A DNA stretch of 64,000 nt, taken from positions 297,760,462 through 297,824,461 of the forward strand of contig CM054060.1 in NCBI GenBank assembly GCA_028641055.1. The letters run 5' to 3'. This DNA is from Alopecurus myosuroides (lineage: Eukaryota; Streptophyta; Magnoliopsida; Poales; Poaceae). Under the pieces are notes generated by a model. The model was not told where the DNA came from, ran no database searches, and was given only the letters and a program-made list of their open reading frames with translations. Both the position numbers and the translations under genes were made by a program. This document shows, in pieces, positions 55,574 through 64,000 of this stretch (its first letter is position 1; every line of letters starts with the position of its first letter).

Positions 55574-58233
55574 ATGATGAAGGTCTTGTACAAAGTCAAT
55601 CATTCCGGAGTGAGCTTGATAATGGCAACAGAGTGGATTGGCTTCCTAGTGAGATTGAAGAACCAAACACATCAGGTCATGGGGGCGTACCAGCTTGCAC
55701 TGATCAGGTCAATGGAACAACCAGCAAATCAGATCAGGAAACAAATGAAAGAAGCGCAGAAACTACTCACCAAGCAGACAAAGAAGATTTCAGATGTTGA
55801 ATCAGATGAAGGAGAGCTGCATATGAATGATATCCTAGATCTGTTTGGTGATGATGGTCAGGATCAGCCGCGTGAAGAAATGCTAGAAATAGAAGAGCCT
55901 GGTGCAGAGCAACTGACGCAGGAAGACATTGATATTTTTCTTGAAAATGACAGCATTGCTGCTGCCGAGTGCTGCAGTCAAGAAGTGCGCAGCCACCATG
56001 TGCCTCATTTGGACAAGGTGTTTGATTCTGAGGAGATGGCTTATGCTTTCTACAATGAATATGCTTCGATTTGTGGTTTTTCCATTAAGAGGGCTGGGAC
56101 CTATCATGGAAAAAGGGTGGCATCAGGAGATGCAACAAGGCACACGTACAGATGCAACAGGTCGGGTAAAATCCTGGATGAGTCTGTTATAGAAGAAAGA
56201 AAGAAGCAAAAACAGCTAAGGAGGCAAGAAAAAACAGGGATTGCGCCAGCCGAGAACACAAGGAAAAGGAAAAGGAATGTCATAGAGATAACAGACTGTC
56301 AAGCCAAGATGGTTATCACATTGAAAGATGGAAAATGGCATGTCATAACTATTGATCTAGAGCATAATCATGAACTTTCCCCCCATGAAGAATCAAAGTT
56401 CCTGCCTTCGACAAGCACATGACTGACGAAGAGAAGATGTTGATCAGGACATTTAACTCAGTAAAGTTACCAACGCGGAAAATGATGGCAATTCTGTCTT
56501 ATCTAAGAGCTGGAATTCGAGCTGTCCCTTACACTAAGAAATATGTGAGCAATGTCCAACACGCCATAAGGTTAGAGAACAAGAAGAATGACATGACTCA
56601 AGTGCTTGAATACTTCAGGAAAAAGCAAGCCAATGATCCAAGATTCTACTATGCTTTCAAGCTTGGTCCGCACAATAAGGTTCTAAGCATATTTTGGTCG
56701 GATGGCAGCTCGAGAAGGCTGTATGATCTATATGGAGATTGTCTTAGTTTTGACACGACTTATAAGACAAATCGCTACAACATGCCGTTTGCACCGTTTG
56801 TTGGCACTACAGGACATGGAAATAATTGTCTATTTGCTTGTGCTATACTCCAGGACGAGACAACAACAACTTTCACCTGGCTGTTTGAAACTTTCCTACA
56901 CTGCATGGGCAGGCAAAATTCCAATTACAGTAATCACAGATCAGGATAAAGCTATGAAAAATGTTGTTCCTGCAGTTTTCACTGGTTGTAGGCATAGGAA
57001 TTGCTTTTTCCATGTCAAGAAAAAAGCGGAGGAGAAGTGTGGTAGGGTTTTCGCAAAACAGCCAGAACTACATCTTGATTTCACAGATATACTACGAAAT
57101 TCGTTAACGCAAGCAGAATTTGAACAACTTTGGCAAGAAATGTTGCACAAGTTCCAGGTTGGTCATGTGAAGTTTCTTCATATTATGTGGAAAACAAGAC
57201 ATCAGTTTGTCCCGGTCTACTTCAAGACAGATTTCTTCCCATTTATTAACTCAACAGCTAGGAGTGAAGGACAAATGCAGTGTTTAAAGACAATGTTGGC
57301 TCTACATATTGTGTGATCAGTTTCCTTGGTGAGTACGATAAGATAATGGACAACATAGAAGAAAGAGAAAGAGAACATGACTCAATAACAAGAACCACAG
57401 ACCCAACATATTGGGTTCGCAGTGACATTGAGCTACAAGCTAGGAAAATTTATAACCGTCAGATTTTTTACAAGTTTCGAAAGCAACTAGCTTTCACTGT
57501 GAAGCTCCATGTCGATGAACTTGAGAAGGACACGAGATATGAGGTCTACAAAAGTAGGTTGGTTGCTCTAAAAGAGGTTAGGCCTCGTAGATATTTGGTT
57601 TTGATCAACCTTCAAAGTGAGGATTTTTCTTGCAATTGCGGCAAGTTTCAAAAGGACGGTATGTTGTGTGCCCATGTTCTTCGAGTTCTTACTCTTCTAA
57701 ACATCTCGGAACTGCCAGACAAGTACTACATTGATAGGTGGAGGCCAAAGGAAAGGAAATACTTGAGGGACAAACAATTCAATGTGCCGATGCAGCTCAC
57801 ATCAGATAACTCGCACTTCAGATTCAACCTACTCTCTAAAATTCTTATTGATTTGGCTTCAGAAGGCTCGAAAACAAATGAGAGGTACTTGTTAGTGGTT
57901 AATGAATGCAAGAAACTAGAAGAGAAACTAGATGAACTTTGCAAGTTGGAAGAGATGAGAGAGGCAAATGCAAAGAAGGCTGGCAAGCAACCTTCGGTGC
58001 CTGTTGTGGAGGTAGTTGATGGGTACGCAGATCATCTGGTTGATCCTAATTTCGTTCCTTCTAAAGGACGACCGATAGTTAGTGGAAGGCAGAAGACACT
58101 AGTGGAACAGATTTTCTCAAAACAGCAGATCACGTGCAGTCATTGTACTTCGCATGACCACAATATCGCGACATGCACCAATCTACACATTGACAAAGCT
58201 TGTTTCCAGAAAAAAAAACTAACAAGACGATAG
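55574..58233 (+). pseudogene. FAR1-type Mutator-like (MULE) transposase, frameshifted
   Basis: A nuclear DNA-binding transposase of the MULE family related to FAR1/FHY3. After an acidic N-terminus there is a FAR1 DNA-binding domain (about 56020-56385, ending 'HNHELSPHE'). A MULE DDE domain follows, with catalytic D at 56752 (FDTTYKTN) and D at 56939 (ITDQD). A SWIM zinc finger covers 57631-57675 (C, C, C, H in CNCGKF...CAH). A C-terminal CX2CX4HX4C knuckle is at 58135-58176. Single-nucleotide frame changes are needed near 56405, 56912 and 57270, and perhaps one near 55790. No other damage is seen. The start is uncertain; the first ATG of the frame is 55574. Domesticated FAR1 genes look alike, but the frameshifts and surroundings favour a dead transposon. 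Confidence 0.85.
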
Positions 58234-59880
58234 GTTTCTATCCGTCCTTTTTTAACTCTGACTTTAGCATTCTTTGGTTTTTAAAAAGATAAGAAAAATC
58301 CATATCAAAGGGGCATACACCATTTTGCAGGTATCCCGAGTGCGCAAAGGTCAAAAGGTGCAAAACAAAACCTAGCAGGGGAGAACAGACAAAACAGAAG
58401 CTGAACAAATCAAGCTAGTTGGAAGAAGTCAAGGCATTATATGAACGATGGTCTGATTCAGTGGATTTGTTTTCAATGTGGAAAACAGGACAGAAAAGAA
58501 AATTTGTAAAAGTAGATTCATCAGAGGAGTTTGTGTACCTGCATTAAAAACCCTTGTGCTACTTTCCGCTCGATTTGTAGAAATACGGATATTATGGTAC
58601 TTTGTTTTCACTGCTGGAAGCACATCCACTGTCCTTACCAGTCATCTTGGTGAGCTGCAATTTAACAAAATGGTTATTCATTGGATATGCTGCAGCAATG
58701 GCTAGCGATCATCTTTATATATGTGAATCAGGGACATAATCCATAGCCATGTAGATGTACTGCAAACAAAAGACCTAGAAAAAGAAAGCAACATAATCTG
58801 CTAACCTCCCTCTCCCCTAGTAAAAAGATCATCACTGCAGTTGCCAAACTGCAAGGGTAAAATACAGACAAAACATTTGGCCTAAGCAAAAAATCAGTTA
58901 CATTCCAACACGTTACGTAGCACTGCCTACCATTTTTATCGTGATCATGCCGTTGCGTAGGAAATAATAATTCAGTAGCTTCACAAGCCACAAAAATATT
59001 AACCTGATGGCTAGGATTGCCTATAACCTATAGCTATCATGGCGCAGCGGGAAGAAAAAATAGTAATAATGCAATGATTACACTTTCAAAAACACGTAAA
59101 AAACCTACAGGAACTACCACTACCATCCACTCAACTGACGGGATCTAAAATAAAAAAACTAGTCTGAAGCTGTGCCGCAACCAGACAACGCATGAACATG
59201 GGTAGGATTGCAAAAAAAACTGAGGGGCAGACCAGCAGTATACCTATTTATCATTGCTGTTGATCATGATCTTGATTGAGTTTGTATCGTTGTGAGGACG
59301 TGGATGATCTCCATGGTGTGTTTGCTGGTCCTAGTGTTTGCTCCGTAGAAAAAGGCCAGCAGTAAAATCATATGGAGGCAGACGCAAAACAGAAAAAAGA
59401 ACATCGTCGTAATTGTGGGTCAAAAGCAAACAGAAAAAGGACACATAACCGGATGGATATATATGATGTACTGAATCGTATCTACATGCATACTGCTTGT
59501 CTAGTACACTGGACAAACAAAATATAGTGTGCCCAAAATCTGTTATCGTTGTTGTGGTATGTGTTTTACAGCTCTTAAACAAGAGCTTATAATATTTCTG
59601 AAAACAAGAGAAAAGAGCACAACAGTTTCTTGCAAAAATTCACAAAAAGAAACTGAGTTAGATTGCTTTGGGGCTTCATCTTGCATGTCATAACAAAAGT
59701 CTATATCAGTGCTTTGATTTCATCTTGAATTCCTGGAAAAATAGAAAATTGAAAAAGGATGCAAGATAAGAATAACGAATCACAAACAAAAATGCACAGG
59801 AACTTATATTCGCTCGGAAAAACAGAACATTACATAATTTTTTTAAAGAAAACACAGATGAAGAACTTATGGAAATATAA
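58234..59880. other. Intervening region between transposase and protease genes
   Basis: AT-rich sequence lies between the two convergent 3' ends. Short frames on both strands are not convincing, and nothing else is recognised. Confidence 0.4.
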
Positions 59881-61539
59881 AAACTAGCATTCAAGTTGAA
59901 GTTCAGAACAAGGTTTTTCCCAGCTTCCTCCTTGTTGTGCTCATTGAATAAGTTGTCTAGTGCTAGCCTCATCCGGAAATATGGAATGTCTTTCATGGAG
60001 AATATACAAGACATCGGATTCTGAGGGCACCAGAGTTCCATCAGTTTCATTGCAAAAACTCCGCAATCATCACTGTGTTTCAGGAAAACACTAGAAAATG
60101 CACGAAAACGCAAAAAGAGAAAAAGATACAGAGTGAATTAATCAAACAGGATAACTGGAGAACCGACAAAAAATAGTGTACAACAGATTGTGATTTGAGT
60201 TCACCTACCCTCCTATTTGTTTTGGCACCTTTGGGTAAATCCTTCCAAACGTTTGGAATTCCACATTCTTCTGTTCGCTTTCTTGCCAGGTTGTAGTGAA
60301 ATTCTTTATGTGGTTTGATTCAGGGGATATGAATTAAAAAAAGGTAGCAAGCGGAGAAGAAAAATAGAAAAAAAATAACCAAAATAGAAGGTTTCGAGAT
60401 GAAAAAATCATATATAAACTTATTTTTACCATCATCTCTCTGATATTTAGGTGATAGCTACTGTTCTCTCCGAAAAGCGGATCCAAGAAAATGAAATTCC
60501 TAGATTTCATATCAACGATGAATACAAACCAATGGGATGCATACTCCGAAGGAAAATACAACTTCAAAAACATATATAAAGAGGACGTGCATGTCGTTAA
60601 AGGTTTATATTGTAAACTCCCTAAACAGTTCTGCCAAAAAAAAGATGATGTTCTAATTCAATCAAAACTATAAACAGAACAAAAAAGGTGAGAGAAAAAC
60701 AACATACCCTCTCTACTAAATGCAATTTTTTAGCTGAACCTGCTGCAATAAAACCTCTAATAACATTATCTCTCCACCTTAATCGTCCGGCTTCACTCTT
60801 GTATTTCTCGAGAAAGTATTCCTGGAGCGAATGGCTAAGGATTTAGGATATGTGCAAGAACAATTTCATAAAAAGAAAAGAAACCTTGAAAAGAACATAG
60901 AGGAAAACAAACTTCATCTCTATTTGAACTCATAACTGATGTGTGGAAGAAGAAATGCTTGTTTGATTTCCTAGGATGGTTGTCTCTAAAATGTTTTCGG
61001 CAGAACGCATTTATGACATACGCTTCTACCCAACCTCCAGTTTTGAAAGATTTTCCTAACTGTCGTAAAGACATTGTGCAGTTGTCGATTTTTATGTCCC
61101 AAGTGCTGCAAAACAAAAACAAAAAAAGTCCCCCCAAAAAGGACACGGGGCAAAAAGGTTAATTAAACAGACAAAAATACAAGAAAAGCAAAGAAGTGCA
61201 TTTACAAAAACAAAAAGGGAGAAACAAAGATTTGCATTTTACACATGGATTAAAAACATACTCTTGGTACTCTGCCAAATCACAAATAGTCATCAAGGTC
61301 TCGTACAACTTGGCATCCTGCGCTGTGATGGAACTCCTTGTGAAATTGTCGTACGGAGATACTATGTGTTTGCTTGGTGGAATTAATCTTTTATATTGAA
61401 AGTTCTCTTTCCCATGAGAAGAGTTTGAACTTCCTAGAGTCAAATGTGTGTTGTAAATTGAATCAGTCTCCATAGTCATCATGTTGCAAGTATTCTTGAA
61501 GTTCTTTTCACCGAGGAATTGTATCTCTGGTGACCGCTC
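59881..61539 (-). pseudogene. Ulp1/C48-type SUMO-protease-like gene, multi-exon
   Basis: Exons on the - strand with GT-AG borders are 61539-61262 ('RLIPPSKHIVSPYD'), 61105-60913 ('GGWVEAYVINAFCRKHF'), 60821-60718, about 60650-60430, about 60290-60209 and about 60068-59881. The catalytic triad of a C48 cysteine protease is visible: His in 'ASHWFVFIVD', Asp in 'FLDPLFG' and Cys in 'DDCGVFAMK'. The family removes SUMO or ubiquitin-like tags in the nucleus. Plant MULEs of the Kaonashi type are known to carry such genes, which fits the neighbouring MULE transposase. Upstream exons beyond 61539 were not found and the end is approximate. The triad is intact, so the gene may not be dead; splicing is inferred by eye. 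Confidence 0.7.
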
Positions 61540-61729
61540 CTGAAAATAAATTAAAGTGAATAAATTTTTTTTTAAAAAAGAGAAAATCACACAGAAAACC
61601 TGTTCAACTATCGTACAAAAAAAGGAGAAAAACAGAAAACACACTTGGAATTCATAAAAAAAAATCCATTGTCCCCTGGGATGCACTTGACAGAAAAAAT
61701 AGAAAACAGGCTACAGGTATCATAACTTG

Positions 61730-62660
61730 CCTAATTGTTGCAACTGATTCATATTTCATGACTAGTTGCACATTGCTTGCCTATTATACGCAACTACAAA
61801 AAATCGTTTTCATCCCCCCCCCGCCCCGCACGCGACAATTGCGGATAACTTGTGTTGTATATGCAACTGGTTCAGTTTTCATGCCCCCACACTCCACCCC
61901 CTAGTTGCACATCCCATGCCTAGTACATGCAACTGGGTTCGGTTACGCATCCCATGCCTAGTACATGCAACTGGGTTCGGTTGTGATGCCTAGTTCCACA
62001 CAGCGTGCCAGGTACTTGCAACTGGTTTCGTGCTCTCCCGGGTTGCGCGTCCCATGCCTAGTACATGCAACTGGGTTCGGTTTGTGATGCCTAGTTCCAC
62101 ACGGCGTGCCAGGCACTTGCAACCGGTTCCGTGCCCCCCGGTTGCGCATCCCATGCCTAGTACATGCAACTGGGTTCGGTTTTTTGCCAGTTCCACACAG
62201 CGTGCCGCGTAAATGCAACCGGTTCCGTGCCCCCCCGGTTGCGAATCCCATGCCTAGTTCATGCAATCTGTTTCGGTTGTTGCCTAATTCCACATAACAT
62301 GCCGGGTAGCATGCAACTGTGTCCGTGCACCCACCCCCCCGGTTGCGCATCCCATGCCTAGTACATGCAACTGGTGTGGTACATGCAAAAAAATCCTACA
62401 TAGCAAGAAAGAATGCCTTGCAAGCTGCTTCAAGCAAAAAAAGGGAAAAAAAACCTAGTTGCGCATTGGATTTCGGCTGCGTGCAACTGTTCGAACCAGA
62501 AACTATGAGTTCCACAAGATTGGTGCGGTGCGTGCAACTTGTTTTCATCTAAATCCATGCTGCTAAGTTGCGCATGGCTTACAACTGATTCAAAGATAAA
62601 AAGTCCCCTCCCCCCTAAAAAATGCACATAGTTTGTCTACTCTGTGCAACTGGTCAAAGT
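61730..62660. repeat. Degenerate ~100-bp tandem array of GTTGC/GCAAC hairpins
   Basis: Units of about 98-104 bp start with GTTGCGCATCCC at about 62042, 62140, 62238 and 62342, with looser copies from 61900. Each holds GTTGCGCAT and ATGCAAC facing each other about 15 bp apart, so each can form a hairpin, followed by a second CTTGCAAC(C/T)GG block. C-runs separate units. No coding role is seen. The position beside transposase and protease genes suggests subterminal repeats. Confidence 0.75.
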
Positions 62661-63395
62661 GATTTAAAAAAAGTTGCAAAAACTATTTACTACAGACATG
62701 CCATGTGCATATGTAGCCTGACCAACAGAGAACATTCAAACCAAAATGAAGACTGTTTACTACAAACATAAAAAAAATGATTACGGTATTTAAGGCGTCA
62801 TAACATTTCTCAGGCAAAAATAGTTCATAAGATTATTCAGATTTTCACATAATGATATACTATTGTCCAACGCTTTGAAAGCATCTTATAAACAAAAAAG
62901 AAGCCTGTCGTCACAAGATTCAATTATCAAATTGTGAAAAGGCAAAAACAAGCAGTTGGATAATGAAAAGGCTGAAAGATCTCAAACTCATAAATCTACA
63001 AAATGTTGAGAAAGCACAGTTTATTCTAGTACATGCATTAACCGAAAATGTCAGAAAAAGTCTGAAACACAAAAATGTACAGGAAGTCCAGAAGAACATC
63101 ATTTCAGTGTCAGGTGGAGCACTACCATCTGATTACCCGTCTCGATGGCTTGACATAATTTTTTTCTCATACATGATATTCTTCATCCACAAATTGAAGG
63201 CATCTCATAGCTAAAAAAATGAACACATTTGAAAATACCAATTGTAGCTCTGTTCATAAAAAATCCTAAAAAGCTAGAAGAGCGAAATCCCAAACACAAG
63301 ATACACCTTTCAGATTTACCCCCCGAGAAGCTAACCACAAGACTTTGCTTATTGCTTAGTACGCTTGATGATCAACACCAGTCAGGCTTGTTCTT
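62661..63395. other. AT-rich spacer within the repeat region
   Basis: Frames at 62963-63214 and 63229-63516 (+) are lysine-rich and match nothing I know. They could be remnants of 5' exons or chance. Confidence 0.3.
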
Positions 63396-63546
63396 TTTTT
63401 CGATAAAAATGGCGCTTTTATTAAACTCATCAACTTACATCCCGAGGAAAATGATACAAAAAATAGAGGAATTGTACAAACAAGAGTTGGATCGAGAAAA
63501 GAAAGAAAAGAAGTAAGAAGACCTCATAGAGAAAATAAAAATCAGT
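63396..63546 (-). mobile_element. 5'-truncated LINE fragment with target duplication
   Basis: On the - strand the 3' end reads GAGTTTAATAAAAGCGCCAT then TTTTATCG and a short A-tail (63400-63396), as in Triticeae LINE 3' ends that I remember. The flanks CTTGTTCTT (63387-63395) and CTTGTTCTTT (63547-63556) form a 9-10 bp target duplication. Confidence 0.55.
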
Positions 63547-63696
63547 CTTGTTCTTTAATTGGAAAAAAGCAACAAGACAGTTTTGGAGGTACAAGTGATA
63601 TACTTTTGATCAAAAACCACCCCTGAATAGCATCATCGATGCCCTAAAAGTCCAGAAACAGGCAGTGACAGACAGGAAACTAGCAGGCATAACAGG

Positions 63697-64000
63697 TAAA
63701 TTCAAGGTTGCGCATGGCTTACGACTGATTAAAGATAAAAAGTCCGCATCCCCCCTAAAAATTGCACATAGTTTGTCAATAGTGTGCAACTGGTCAACCC
63801 CCCCCCCCCCCCCGGTTGCGCATCCCATGCCTAGTACATGCAAACTGGTTCCATTCCACCTACAGAGCAAAAAAGAAATGCCTTGCAAGCTGCTTCAAGC
63901 AAAAAGAAGAAAAGAAAAAAAAAACTAGTTACGCATTGGATTCCTGCTGCGTGCAGCTGTTCGAACTAGAAACTATGAGTTGCACATGATTGGTGCGGTG
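63697..64000. repeat. Second copy of the hairpin repeat region, rearranged
   Basis: GGTTGCGCATGGCTTAC (63706) matches 62570, and AATGCCTTGCAAGCTGC (63882) matches 62412. Within the first block the second motif precedes the first; here the order is swapped. A 17-C run lies at about 63798-63814. The array continues past the window end. Confidence 0.75.

Noticed and set aside
61766..62361. Several short Cys/Val/His-rich frames in the hairpin array
   Set aside because: They repeat with the array period on both strands and end at stops of the repeat; they are by-products of the tandem sequence.

Overview
The window is intergenic DNA from a grass, most likely a Pooideae species such as a member of Triticeae or its relatives. 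The evidence is nested Ty3/gypsy and Ty1/copia retrotransposons with plant tRNA primer-binding sites, GT-AG introns, TATAAATA boxes, a Mutator-like transposase of the FAR1 type and a LINE tail. I found no intact host gene, no tRNA or rRNA gene and no bacterial feature. Species and family names cannot be confirmed without a database.

Layout. (1) 1-15607: an almost complete Tat-lineage gypsy element on the + strand, called Tat1 here. It has gag-pol in one frame broken by three stops, a second (archaeal-type) RNase H, a minisatellite inside pol and, antisense between pol and the 3' LTR, an eight-exon gene with its own TATA box. It is inserted in an unknown ORF next to a Harbinger-like end. (2) 16140-18030: a GC-rich unassigned block and the 3' internal part of another gypsy element. 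(3) 18030-32239: a truncated copia element (copia2), split by a young complete Maximus/SIRE-like copia element (copia1, 18100-29987, target duplication GAGAG). Copia1 carries a third, spliced ORF and arrays of a GC-rich palindrome in its LTRs and interior. (4) 32240-52391: an Athila-like element on the - strand. Its leader is split by a second, older Tat element (Tat2, 32638-51044, - strand), and Tat2's antisense gene is in turn interrupted by a 6.0-kb solo LTR (35767-41804, target duplication TCTCG). (5) 52392-53800: gypsy remnant, Helitron-like terminus and a short inverted repeat. (6) 53800-64000: a DNA-transposon region with a FAR1/MULE transposase pseudogene (+), a convergent multi-exon Ulp1/C48 protease gene (-), then hairpin-rich degenerate arrays holding a small LINE fragment.

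How the parts relate. Each retroelement supplies gag, protease, reverse transcriptase, RNase H and integrase for its own copying, but all are damaged to some degree; copia1 is the least decayed. The most notable content is the antisense, intron-containing gene kept by both Tat elements. Each copy has a TATAAATA promoter, an N-terminal domain resembling Pfam's 'putative gypsy type transposon' family, a coiled-coil middle and an acidic C-terminus. The second is the pairing of a FAR1-type MULE transposase with a SUMO-protease-like gene beside arrays of short inverted repeats.
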